The notes below the pieces were generated by a model. That model had not been told where the DNA came from and ran no database searches. It saw only the letters and a program-made list of their open reading frames with translations. From Rhizophagus irregularis (taxonomy: Eukaryota; Glomeromycota; Glomeromycetes; Glomerales; Glomeraceae), in contig NC_089459.1 of the NCBI RefSeq assembly GCF_026210795.1, positions 682,001 to 746,000 on the forward strand: 64,000 nt of DNA, written 5' to 3'. Within the stretch, counting starts at the first letter, position 1. Every line of letters starts with the position of its first letter. The translations under genes and the position numbers were made by a program. Below, piece by piece: positions 45,189 to 57,527 of the stretch.

Positions 45189-46751
45189 TTATGGAATTTA
45201 TAAATGCACCAATTGAGCATAATAATCTTATTGTAAAATCTCATCCAAAAGCATGTTATACAAGTCATTTACTTGATTTTACCAGTGAAGAAATAAATGA
45301 AATTGAAATTCTAGGAGATTCTCAAAGATTTCTTAATTTTTTGAATGAATTTAATTATCACTCTATAAAACTGAAAATAAAATTGGTTCCATATTCACAA
45401 ATTAAAATTTTAAAAAAAATAGCAGAAGGAGGATTTGGTATTATTTATAAAGCTTTAATTAATGGAGAAGTTGTTGCTATTAAAAAAGTTTTAAATTCTC
45501 AAGAACTAAATAAATATTTTTTAAATGAGGTAATTAATTTTCAAAATTTGTTTTTTTTAAAAAAGATTTAATATACTAATTTAAACTATAAAATTTTAGT
45601 TAAAATCACTTTATCAATGTTATGATAGTAAATTTGAATATATTATTAAATATCATGGTATCACAAAAGATCCTATAACAAAAGAATTTATGTTTATAAT
45701 GAAATATGCAAATGGAGGGGATTTACATAATTATTTACGAAAGAATTTTGCAAAGATTACATGAAAGAAAAAATTGCACATTTTGTGGCGAATTTCATCA
45801 GATGGGTATTTATAACTTAACGTTATTTAATAATGATTTTAAAATTATTTAAATAAAATTTTATTAATAATCAATTTTTATTTTTAGACTTCAAACTATT
45901 TATGAAAAAGATTTTGTACATCGAGATTTTCATAGTGGAAATATATTAGTTGAAATAATTGAAAATGGCTCATGTAAAATAGATCAATATCTAATTGGAA
46001 ATTTAGGATTATCACAGCCTGCAAATGAAATTCCACATGATAGCAGTATATATGGAGTAATACCTTATATTGCACCAGAAATATTTAAAGGCGCCAAATT
46101 TTCTAAATCATCTGATATTTATTGTATAGGCATGATTATGTGGGAATTAACAACTGGTTGTAAACCTCTTGATAATGTTGAACATGATGTTGATTTAATT
46201 TATAAAATTATTGATGGAAAACGGCCTAATATTACTGATGACACTCCCGAAGATTTTGCTAATTTAATGAAAAGATGTTGGAATCCTAATCCTAAAAAGA
46301 GACCTTTAGCAACGGATGTTTGTGAAATTTTTAATTCTTGGTCAAATATGGGAATGGATGCCGAATATTTTAATCAAGCTGAAGAATTAAGATTAGAATT
46401 AATAAAATCAAAAATGCTTGGACCAGATTTTAATGAAAAACCTCATCCAAAAGCAATTTATACAAGCAGATCATTAAGTTCTTTAACTGGTTCACCTTCA
46501 ATTATAACGTTTAATACGAAATCAAGTATGTAAACATTATTTTTTATATAAATTTGGACAATATTTACAACATTTTAACATTCAATAATTATTATCATCT
46601 TAGATAATAAACTTATTGAAGAATCAATCAACAATAAAGGTATTAAGTTATTTGTTTTAATCAGTACGTAAAGAAATTTTATTAATTACTTGATTCTTTT
46701 TCTTTAGAATATATTACAAAAGAATATGAGTTTGATATAAATGAAATTTAA
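45189..46751 (+). pseudogene. Decayed TKL-like kinase domain, second of two
   Basis: The frame from about 45190 reads a linker (HPKACYTSHLLDF) and the kinase start: IAEGGFGIIYKA, VVAIKKV (lysine present). After an intron comes YIIKYHGITKDPITKEFMFI, a TGA at 45762 (Trp expected), and after another intron FVHRDFHSGNIL with HRD intact. DFG is changed to GNLGL (metal-binding Asp to Asn), then IPYIAPEIF, SSDIYCIGMIMWELTTGCKP and MKRCWNPNPKKRP. The C-terminal tail repeats the HPKAIYTSRSLSS motif, and two small exons (46604-46638, 46708-46751) finish with EYEFDINEI and TAA. Because both domains end in the same tail motif, they probably arose by tandem duplication within one gene. The DFG change and stop argue that it is dead. 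Confidence 0.68.
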
Positions 46752-49135
46752 AGGTACAATTAAAAGTTTTCTATTATTGCCTTTAATAATTGTTTTGATC
46801 AATTCAGTATCAAGATAAAATTTCAGAAGTAAATCCAATAAATCCAATAAATCCAAGGAAACAAGATGCAATTGAAGATTTTTATCATTTTTATTTTTTA
46901 TTCTATTTTATTTTATTTTCTTTTCTTTAAAAAAAAAAGGAATGCATATTAAAGTTAGTAACAATGTTAACACAGAATATTATGAATAGAAACTTTTGTA
47001 ATCATGTTCTGCTTTCATTAAGTTTTTTCTTTTTTTATAGTAAATTTATTTATTATACAATTACTATTTGTTGAAATAAAGATTATAATTGTAAATCTTA
47101 AAATTCTCACTGGTAGCTATAATTTTAACATCATAATTATTTACGTTTTTTTTAAATCAAGAACGCGACACAAGATGCATTGCTGCAATTTATTGATTTA
47201 ACTTAAACAAATCAATACACAACTAACATTCCATTACATCAGAAATGAATATCCTGCCACACCTTCCCGATGCTATTCTTCTCCCTCCACGAATACCGTT
47301 ACTGACCCTCGTTAAATCCTTTAGTTCGGTTATTGTAACAACTGTAGCTATCACCTTTATGCTAACAGCTTTCTAACCCCTCCAAAATTAAATAAATGGT
47401 AATGGCTATGTCTACTACAATTCAACGTCGTGGTATACTAGATACGATTTTTATAAAATTAAACTAACTACGACAAGGCAGAAATGCCACATACATGAAA
47501 ACTAGTCTAAAAATTTACAAAAGTGAAATATTAGTATACTATTTATTTTCCAAATGGGCTATCCTGGGAACGTATAAAGGAAAATGAATTCCTTTATTCG
47601 TCCCGATCATCATCCTGCCCTCTTCTTAAAACAAATTCTCGTGGCAAAATTTCAACACCCTGCATGCCATTTTTTCCATCTCTTATGAGACTTCAGCAAA
47701 GAGCCCAGCTATCTGCCTAATTTAAACGTCCACTTTGGTCCGATCTTCTTTCTTAAACACGTGATTGCGTAAATGAGTGTGGCGACCTAAATACCAAAAC
47801 ATCTCTCACCCTCCCTAACAACCTTTTTTGAGCCGCTACAACATGGTTTGTCACCTCGTCCACCCATTGGAATTTTAAGACCATGGACTCCGCCTAAGCA
47901 ACTTAATATGGCAACGAGCTCGGTTATTCTGTGATGACCACCTTGTTTCGCATTCAGTTATCAGTTAAAAGATTTCCCGTAATCTGCTTTAGTTTAGCCG
48001 CATTTTGTACCACTCTCAAATACCTCTCTATCATTAAATTCTCTAGGCTCTAGGCACATGTGTTGTGTTTATACTGTGCCCATTTTTTCAAAAAATTCCC
48101 CCGAGACTCGAATTTCCAAAAAATATATCCAACGTCCAAAAGTCAAAAGAAATAATATTTCAAACAAAACTCCCAACCGTCTTTAATAGAGGCTCCTACT
48201 CTGACTCTCTATACCAAACCCAGGTGCTACATGGCCATCCAAACTTTAGTAGGGTCATTAAAGAGATAGAGTTTTGGTTGTCAGAAAGTCAACTTTAGCG
48301 AAATATTATATAGGCTAATATTAAAATGTTCCTCAAAGAATGACAAAACAGTTGGTAATAAGTAGTGTAAGTAAAGATCCTTAACATAAGGAGGGTACTA
48401 ATGTTCCGAAAATCGAGCCAACATTAAGAAGTTTCATTGTGGCTCGAAATTAGGAGCACTATAAGGTACATAGCCGATTCCTCCTTCAGAATCAGTGGTC
48501 CTTAATCAAAGAATCTCATAGTAAGACATAACCGCCACGGCACTAATTAATGACTGGACGCTCTTTCCCGTAGCACGTAGGGTACAGGACGTATTACACT
48601 TACTATGCTCGTTAATGTCTCTTCATAACCATAAGAACACTATCCTTTAGTTCTTTAAGTTGCCGTTTTAATATTCGGACTTTTTGTCCCTCCTTAGATT
48701 TTGGTTTAAGATTTTTGAACAAAACTCTTAATTCAGTCCCCAGGGCGCTGTATGCCCTCCGTTCCTCTTTTGTATCGTTTGAATATTTCTTCAAGTACGA
48801 AATCACGTCCCATTGTGTATACGACTGTCTCCAATATTCCGTATTTGCAAGTTTATTAAGGACTTTTTCCATTAACATCTTTTAACACAGGTTCTTTAAA
48901 AGACACGTTTATACACACTATTTATGGAATTATGTACGCGTCTAAAGAGTTTGAATGATCTTACCACACCACCTCGGAAAGGTGTGATGCCTAACCGTCA
49001 CAGACACGTGACCGCCGCGTTCGCGTTGTTTATAGCAACTTGTGATCTGATCTCTATTTGTCACCTGCATAATATGTCACTTGTGTTACCATATACATAT
49101 AGCCGAGGTGGTAAGATGATCCATCTAGTTTAATC
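46752..49135. other. GC-richer segment of unknown origin
   Basis: 46752-47160 is ordinary AT-rich flank. From about 47160 to 49135 the base composition is visibly less AT-rich than either side. Long stretches of the minus strand translate into protein-like pieces (for example SLENLMIERYLRVV near 47990 and RDGKNGMQGVEILPREF near 47650), but stops occur about as often as expected by chance, so I do not call a gene. It may be a decayed gene or foreign insert. No inverted ends, poly(A) or target duplication were found. Confidence 0.35.
48612..48878 (-). CDS. Hypothetical 88-residue ORF
   Basis: The ATG at 48878 opens a charged, helical protein (LNKLANTEYWRQSYTQWDVI, later EGQKVRILKRQLKELKDSVL), the C-terminal third with coiled-coil spacing. 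Composition is more protein-like than chance. No domain recognised and no splice partners seen; it lies at one end of the GC-richer segment and may be the start of the decayed sequence that follows on the minus strand. Confidence 0.3.
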   Translation of the reverse strand: MLMEKVLNKLANTEYWRQSYTQWDVISYLKKYSNDTKEERRAYSALGTELRVLFKNLKPKSKEGQKVRILKRQLKELKDSVLMVMKRH

Positions 49136-51138
49136 ACCGAAAAATTTATGCATGATCAATTTTTTGCCAATAGTTCAGTTTACGTAACGTAACATATCGA
49201 ATCGTTTACATAAAACTTTGTCCTTGACCGGTAAACCGGTTTCCTTTTTAGGATACCGGTCCACTATTTTTGGTTAATTATTTACTAATTATGTAATGCA
49301 TTTCGTATTCACATCAATTAATCAGCGATTAAATTAATCACATTAGTTAATATTTGAATATAATATTTTTTTCGATTTTATTACCAATAAATAAAATAAA
49401 TATTTTTAATTTTATATAAAATAAATTTCTAATTTTTGTTAAATTTGTTATAAATTATCTCTGTCGACTAACTTTATTAAATTCTCGAAACAATATTATT
49501 ATTTAGTTATTATTTGTCCCTTTTTTTTAATAAGATAATTGAGAAAAACTCTTGCTTCCGGAATAATCTATAAATAAATAACAATAAATATTGTGTCTTA
49601 AACAGAAGAAAATTTTACAATTTTCACTTTTACATAGCGTCAGAATACCAATTAACAAAAAGATTTATTGAAAATATCATATCAGATATTGAATATATTA
49701 TTATAATACATGATAATTATTTTGAATTTCATTCATTTGTTTTTCCTTGTAAGGTTTATTATATTATCATTAGATGTATCGTGACAATGAATGTAGGCAA
49801 AAAATATTTAGTTTCAAATTATGCAACGAACAAAATTGAATTTAAAATATTATTCTAACCAAAAAATATTAATTTGTGCTTGTATAGGAAGGAATATGGC
49901 TGATGTAACGCATGAAAATATTATTATTATATAAGTATTGATATATTTATACCAATCTTTAGGATATGCCCGAAGGATATTCATAATAAATGAAGTTTGT
50001 GAGTAGTTTATCGTTAAATTTAAAATTTTGCATTGTTTACATATTATGTGTTGAATATTTTTCTAAAATTTTTTATGCATTATCTCCTTTATATCCCCTT
50101 AATGTTACAAGTATGATAAGTCATTTTAGAAGTTTGATTTGCTGTTTTATATGACAAAGTCGTGCATAATACGATAGTGCATATGCCACATCGTGCTTTT
50201 ATTTCGTAAATGGATGAATTTTGGAGAAACAACAGAAGAATGGGTAAAGTAACCAAACATACAAAACATAATAATTGAGAGAAATACATGCTTTGTTTAA
50301 TGCTGGCTCAACTTCTCAATCCTATAGATCAATGTTCTATAATGACTTTTAATAAAAAAGGGGGGACTATGTTTGCTATCATGAAGATTAAAATCCTCTT
50401 CAAACGATGTGACTATATTATATGTTTAACATAACTTATTTAAAATTTATTATATTTGTATATCTTCTCGATAATCAAATAAAAACAATTGATATTTCAA
50501 GTAATAATAATATATTTCCTAAAAATATATATATATCGATGCATAGCAGCGTATGTTCAATTTTGATATGTTGATAATATGAATGTTTCCCATGCGGCAA
50601 GTTAGTACAAAGAATAATTACATCATAAATAATCATATTACATAATCACAAACAATTAAACTATTACGCAATTTTAATTCCGACACAGCGACACTACATT
50701 CTAATATTCAAGAATGTACAGTAATTAGTTATTGTATTCTGTGCAACATCACAAAGTTACATTTTATAGCACGCGACTAAATTTGATACCTTCCGTGTTA
50801 TTTTTTTTTACTAAATATTCTGGCATGAATTAAATATTTAAACTATAATGATAATTTAGAAAGAATCACGTTTTTGCCTTTTAACCAGTCTTGCCATTCG
50901 ACATTTTACAATTCAAGGATTGCTATTGTCACAACATATGATATCTTGGGTTACAAACAAATAACTTTATACATTTTTTATTTATTAGATGATAGTCATA
51001 CTATGAATTATATTGATTCACACTAAATGCAGTGATATCTTATCCACAAAAATGCTGATTAAATGAATTTTGTTAATTGATCTACAAAATTTCACCCCAT
51101 TTTTAGATAGTAATTTTCACTGATTTATAGTCGGATCT
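49136..51138. other. Intergenic, no gene recognised
   Basis: AT-rich sequence with short palindromes (ACCGGTAAACCGGTTTCC at 49229). The open frames are short and without family features. Nothing further is seen. Confidence 0.5.
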
Positions 51139-52032
51139 CAAATTAAATATTAAAATAGGACCCCGCTTACTTATAAGATAGGTCACCCCCAGGCCTAAGG
51201 TAAAAATCATATATAAAATTCTTTGCAGATCCTACTATAAAAGGAAATTTTATGTTACATTGTTATGATTTTTTTCTTTTTTAGCTAATTAACCAATAGA
51301 ATTTAAGAAAAAAGTAAGGTAAAAACTATTAGTAAAGAGCCAATTTTCTACAGTGACCTTTATTATAAGTAAGCGGGGTCCTATTAAAATATAAACAAAT
51401 TTAGATAAAATAGAAATTTTTTTAGACGTGATAGCGTAATGACAAAAATTTATATAAAGAACTTTAGAACAAAAGGGTGGTGGTAGGGTAAGGGAAGAGA
51501 AAATTATAAGTCCATAAATTTTTTTAAAAATTTTGTAATTTCTCAGTATTATTTTTATATTAAATAACTAATTTTACTTCATTTTAGCATAGAAAATTTT
51601 TTAATAATTTTTTAATTAATTAATAAAATTTATTAAAACTTATCTCAGTCAATATTAAACCTAGAAAGATGATTTTACTACCATTAGAATTGTCTTAATG
51701 AGATGATTCTAATGGTATAAAATTTATCAAAATCTGATTACTGGATTTTTAATAATTTGCAAATTTATATTTTGTATTTTTTATATTAAAATTTATTTAT
51801 AGTAATAAAAATAATAAAATTTTATATTAATAAGAATTTAATGAATGTTTAAAAAAATTTTAAACTATTGTAAAATACTTTATTTAATAATTAAAGAAAA
51901 TTTAGATCTTTAAAAATTTAAGGTAAAATTCAATATAATTTTAAAAGGTCATACTATATATAAGGGTTGGTAAAATTACTAGTAAATTTGAAATTTTGTG
52001 AGGAGACCTCTATTAGAAGTAAGCGGGATCCT
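51139..52032. mobile_element. Partial copy of the AGGACCCC-ended element, itself interrupted
   Basis: 51391-52032 is the reverse complement of about 26273-26925 (shared landmarks TTTAGACGTGATAGCG, GTGGTGGTAGGGTAAGGGAA and the palindrome near CCATTAGAATTGTCTTAATG), ending in AAGCGGGATCCT. 51139-51156 (AAATTAAATATTAAAAT) matches the next bases of the full copy, so the small element at 51157 split it. The left part of the family consensus is missing. Confidence 0.75.
51157..51382. mobile_element. 226-bp element of the same TIR family, nested, with 8-bp duplication
   Basis: The left end AGGACCCCGCTTACTTATAA and the right end TTATAAGTAAGCGGGGTCCT are perfect inverse copies. ATTAAAAT flanks both sides (51149-51156 and 51383-51390). 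It shares the terminal AGGACCCCGCTTACTT with the 1.14-kb element but has an unrelated interior, so both were probably moved by the same transposase. It lies inside a partial copy of the larger relative. Confidence 0.88.
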
Positions 52033-53302
52033 GGTATCCTCTCCTATTTTTCTAAAATATCTGCCACATCTGACACATCCAGGATACCCCTCTTATTACA
52101 TCCATTTTTGCTTTCTTTTCCTTTGTTTTCTGGTTTTTTGGTTATATATTTATGTTCCAGATATTGTCCCAGATTGTGGCAGATATAGGGGGATGACTCC
52201 CACGAGGGGGGATGTAAGTACTGCAAGGCCAGTGACCGAAGTAGGCGGAGTACAGCAACATACACACTCAGACTGACGACTCATATGGCATAAGTCTATT
52301 TTATTGGTTTATGGTTTGGAAACTTTACTTCAAGGTTCTGTATATGAAATTAAACAATTTTATTATTGCAAGCAAATTTTGTTATCATTTAAGAAATACT
52401 AAGGTTTTTTTAAAATGTATTTTAAATTTATAAAAGTTAAAAATTTAAATTTAAAAAGTAAAAAATTTGGTAAAATACTTTCAAAAATTCTATATAAAAT
52501 TTAAACTTGGTTAAAATGATTTACTTGAAATTTGTCTAAAAATTTTAAACTATTATATATTAGATTTTAATTATTGAAATTATTATAAAAAAAATATTAT
52601 CAAGTTCTAAATATAAAATATAATTAATAATTATTAAAGAAAACGCCATTTAATGTATTTAGTTGCTTTCTTAATATTTACTATATAAAGTTTAAAATAC
52701 AAAAATTTAATTTGTAAATTAACAATTTCCCTATTAATTAAATAACGTTTTGTAAAAAAGGTTTTGACATACCTAATCATATCTTCAAATATACCTTGTT
52801 AAAATAGTCCATTTCGGATGGCAGGTAGAATCCTTGGCGGGACATCAGCTCGTTAAAATTCAATTAAATGAAATATAATTTTCAGTCAAATAACCTAAAT
52901 AATTTTTAGCAAATTAAATTTAATTATATTAATAAAGGAATATACAGTTTTAATACTTTTTTAACATTTTTATATTCATCTTTATAAAATTAGGTTTCGC
53001 CATCTCAATCGTAAATCGCTTACCTAATCACAATTAAGAATGAACAATTGTACTAGATATACAATAAAGTAGTTATTTTGTAACATGCCAGATAATTGAT
53101 CAGATGATTATCCAAAACTTCTTGTGCCAAATTTGAATGTACATGCAGGTAATATAATTAAAAAAAAAAAATTTACATATGAATTAAAAGTATCTAATCA
53201 CCATAAAAAAATCTACATATAAACATATAAAACAAAAAATAAATAAAAATTCTTTACAACTATATAATAAAATAAAATGTACAAATGTCATTTGAATATA
53301 TA
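52033..53302. other. Intergenic, 3' flank of the kinase-ankyrin gene
   Basis: 52033-52270 is less AT-rich; two overlapping frames there show no family features. 52380-52620 is rich in TAAAATTTA words. Nothing else is seen. Confidence 0.5.
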
Positions 53303-55750
53303 CTAAGTAGTAATGTTAAATCTACGTTTACCAAAAGACTTTTCATGTTTAATATTATAAGATCTAGCAGAATACCTTATAGTATTAAAAATATTTTTTT
53401 TTCCAAAATAATTCTTGTTATCAGTTAAATATTTAAGAGCACGAATGTTATTAACTTTTGCGGCAAAATCCAATAAATATAATCCGCGAAAAGAAGTTGA
53501 ATTAACGTCACCACCTTTTTTTACCATTAATTCAATAATATCTAAAGGTAAATCCAAATAAACAGCAGCAAATAAAGAATTTGGAAAAGGAGCTCCAGAT
53601 AATGTTAAAGTAAAATCCGGCAGAGATATATTTGGATTAGCACCATGAGATAAAAGTAATTTTATACAACCATATAAGTGTAATTTTTCTGAATCTATTG
53701 TTGTCGTTCTCAAGAGATTTAAACATTGATGAAGTGAAGTCGAGCCATAATTGTCTGTTATATTTGGATTTGCATTATAATCTAATAATGCTGATATAAT
53801 TCCAGGTTCTCTTCTTTTCCATATTGCTTCATGTAAAGGAGTCCATCCAAATTCATCTTTTGAATTAATATCAACATCATTTGAACATAACCATTTTAAT
53901 GCCATCCTAAAATGATTATGTCTTGGATGTTTTGTTGATGAAAGTCCAATGTCCATCTCAAATAAATCGTTATTCCAAATTAATCTATGTATTGCTGTTT
54001 TCATTCTTATATCTCTACTTTTTAGATTTTCTCCTTTTTTCTTTAACGTTTCAAAAGCCGATATTATTTTCTTTTTTGGAGCATATCTTGCTATTAATGT
54101 TACTTGGGGTTGTTGAATGTCACTTATTGAAAGATTTTCAAATGCTATTTCATCACAATCAGTATTTTCTTGTTGCATATCCGAACTACCTTCTCCATAT
54201 GATGTTCGACTTATGCGAGAACTTTTAAATTTATCAAAACTCAAACTTCTTCCTTTTTCACGTCTCCTTTTTGGCAAGTCACCATCCGACAAACGCTTTT
54301 TTTTTCAGAAAAAGATATAGAAAAATTTCGTTAAGAAAAGTATGATTGGAATATAAAATTCGAGAAATACTAACATGGTTTGATTGTAGTTTTATATATT
54401 CTGCTAACTCCTCTTTATCAATTACAACATAATCCCCCGTATCATTTGCAGTATCTTTTAAAAAAACCATATTTATAGTTAGTTTAATAAATAAATAAAT
54501 ATATATATATATATTTTTTAAAAAAAAAGATCTATTCACCTGCGGAGTCTAGCATAATAGGGGGAACCATTCTTGGAGACATTGTAGGTGATGATGATGG
54601 TGATATATTAGGGTGAGAATACCTTTTAATTAATGTTTTACTATTATTATTTGATAAATATAAATTTTCATCCTTGTTTTTTGAAGGAAGAGGATCTAGT
54701 TTAAAACGAACTTCTCCAGGTTTAACAAAAGAAGAATATAACCTCGTTTTATCTAACTTATGTAAAACATCTTGTATGTTAGGACGAGAAATTGGGTCAC
54801 CATCCCAACAATGTCGATAAAGTTGTACATATTGTAATGGAGCTCCTGGTACTATAGATGATTCTCTTTCTCCATTCATTATAATTCTCAATAATAAATG
54901 AAAATTTGATGCTGTAGATTCAAAAGGAGGTCTTCCGCTTGATACTTCACACATTACTACTCCTAAACTATAAATGTCCGATCTTTTATCTCTTTGATAA
55001 GAATTATTTTGTAAAAACAATGGTTCTAAAAATGGTATCATTTCATCATGATATGGTTTTGATAAATCATGCCATGTATCTGAAAATCCCAAGTCTGCTA
55101 TCATCATTCTTCCATCATGAACCAACACATTATTTGGATGCTATAAATGACAAACAAAAGTCAATGATCAATTAAAAATAACTTGAAATAAATTCAGATT
55201 AACATACCAGATTCTTATGCGACATTCCTTCATTATGTATACATTGTAAACCTGTTGCTATTTCTTTGATGAATCGGATTTTATCATGCCATGTTAATTG
55301 GTGAAAATTACGCTGTAAATGTTGGCGTAACGTACCACCGTTAGCATACTGCATCACAAGAAAATATGTATCACTTGAAGAATGTTGACTCATTCCAAAA
55401 AATCTAACTACATTAGCATGAAAGTTTACTTTTGATAATAATGTCAACTAAAGGAGAGAGAAAGAGTTAATTTTATAATTTAAATATTGAAAAAAAGATG
55501 AATTTTTATTAGATACCTCATTAACAAATCTTTCTATAGCATTATGATCTATATTATTACAATCTGATTTCCAAGTCTTCAAAGCGACAGGGATTTTATT
55601 ATCTTTACCCCAAATAGCCCAAAATAAATTACTCGATGATGATGCTCTACGTTGAGCTGGTAAAGGTGTTATTTGTTGAAATGAATCATAATCTATAAAT
55701 TTAATATGACCATTCTTAAGAGTAGCTTCAAGCCACACTTTTGTTGCCAT
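53303..55750 (-). CDS. Predicted pseudokinase with C-terminal ankyrin repeats
   Basis: Five exons on the minus strand (55750-55517, 55447-55208, 55140-54540, 54454-54375, 54295-53303), all GT-AG and in phase, give 715 residues. The kinase fold is clear: PVALKTWK with the ATP-binding Lys58, FLVMQYANGGTLRQHLQ, IADLGFSD (DFG-like, Asp174), SDIYSLGVVMCEVSSGRPPF, and HCWDGDPISRPNI. The glycine loop is not recognisable, and the catalytic loop reads SHKNLHPNNVL (about 154-164) where HRDLHPNN is expected, so the catalytic Asp157 is Asn. It probably binds but does not phosphorylate, or only weakly. A Ser/Pro-rich linker follows, then about four ankyrin repeats (for example GWTPLHEAIWKRREPGIISA; about residues 495-640), which mediate protein binding. 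The family is TKL-like. The frame is intact, so loss of the Asp is not simple decay. Confidence 0.85.
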
Positions 55751-57527
55751 ATCGTATATGGTATATTTTCGAACTTTTTTTAAGAGAAAATTTAAGGAAT
55801 AAGGAGAAAGAAAAATTTTATTATTTATTCAGTATTTATTTGTTTATAAGTTAGACACGTGTTCCTAATTTTAAAAAGGAATTTAAGTTATACTTTTAGT
55901 TGTAGGGGTGTAATACAAAAGGATGATCTCATTTTATATTTAAATTTATATTTTTAGCAATATAAGATCTTTTTTAATCGATAAAAAAAACATTTTCCTA
56001 TAATTAACGTAAATGGGAACAATGAAATACACAAGATATACAAGATATACAAACGAGACTAAAAAAAAAAACGATTAAACATTTTTACGTCACTCCTTTA
56101 TTTCAGGATTCAGGATTATATTGATTAATATTGTGTTCGTACAATAAGTAATTTGATTGGATCAAATTTATATTTTTTATTGTATCTCGTTAAATTGGTA
56201 ATTAATTTATTACAATAAGCACAATAGCATAAATATTAATATTAGTAATCTATTACTGTAATTACAAAAAATCATACAAATCACGTGCTAAATAGACCTG
56301 GCGCAGTAATCATTACCAGACTATACCAGTCACCAAAAAAGTTTCTCTCAAACAACGGGAAAATACTCAAGAATTATTCATCGATTATCTTTAAAGGTTA
56401 ATCTTAAAACTATAAATAGATTATCCTCGTATTTTTACATTGACTTTATTGGGTAAAGCCGCTTCATTTTTTCTTTCTTTTTTTTTCTTTCATTACGAAA
56501 TATCATCTGATTATAAACAATCTCTTCTAAACAGAATTAATCGTTTTTTTTAATCGAATATTATAATCGGATTAATGTAAATAGAATTTCGATTTATACC
56601 AATTTATACCTAAACACCTGAAAGTTGATGAATAAATTTTTTTAATAATGTAACGTAAATAATAATTTGATTGAAAAAATTGAAAAAGGATTCGTTCAGA
56701 TACTGTATGATAGATGTGATACAGTTATGCAAAGATCTTTACTTTTATCACATGATAAAAGATAATACATAATCTTTGCGGGACGTTTGTCTCATAATTA
56801 CACGAATCTGCAGAAATTGAACTTTATCCTTCTTTGATATTATATCAGATATTAGATTTACTTTTATTTTACTATATTAAATTTAAATAAATTATTTATT
56901 ATAATTACTGTATTTACTTTTATTATAATCTTGTTTCAAAAAAAAATTTTTTTTTTTACGTTTCTGAATAAATAAAAATTATTTATTTATAGTAAAAAGT
57001 ATATTTTATTATTATCTAACTATCTCCAATATAAAGTTTGATCAAAAGAAAATTTTTGTGTAACTGCGGATAATGCGAAGTTCGATCATTTGGTCGATCA
57101 TTTTAATGATGTATCATAATATATACTGTAAATAGTTATATAAAGAGATTAGTATATTACATTTATATTTTTAGGCAATTTTTCCCATGTTATATATATT
57201 TTTTTTTAATTAATTAATTTAAAATAAATAAATAAATAAATAAATAACAAATTATCGAAGGAAATTAAAAAGTTGATCATGAATCTTCAGTCACGTTTTT
57301 TTTTGATATCAAAAGGTGATGCTATAGCATTGTATTCGATCCATTGTTTTAAAATCATTTCGTCATCCAAGAAAACTTTTGCAATGCTGTGCCACAATTT
57401 TTTTCTTTCCAGCTCAAGATCAGAGTGAGTCTGCTGCGCCGATAGTCATACAAGGGAGTTTTTTTTCAATTAGAAAAAAAACACCCCACACTCCAACGAA
57501 AATTTTACTCATATACTACTGAAAAGC
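55751..57527. other. Intergenic between two divergently transcribed genes
   Basis: Promoter side of both the kinase-ankyrin gene (minus) and the SAM-domain gene (plus). AT-rich; contains ACAAGATATACAAGATATAC direct repeats (56030) and TAAATAAATAAATAAATAAA (57226). From about 57410 the sequence is protein-like (AQDQSESVCCADS) and may be a broken earlier exon of the SAM-domain gene. Confidence 0.45.

Noticed and set aside
47590-48600. Possible long minus-strand protein in the GC-richer segment
   Set aside because: The pieces look protein-like, but about fifteen stops in roughly 324 codons is close to the chance rate, and another frame looks equally plausible.
51998-52276. Three overlapping open frames on both strands
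   Set aside because: They overlap each other in a less AT-rich stretch next to a transposon end; none shows a domain, and the flank resembles that at 28330-28408, pointing to a repeat.
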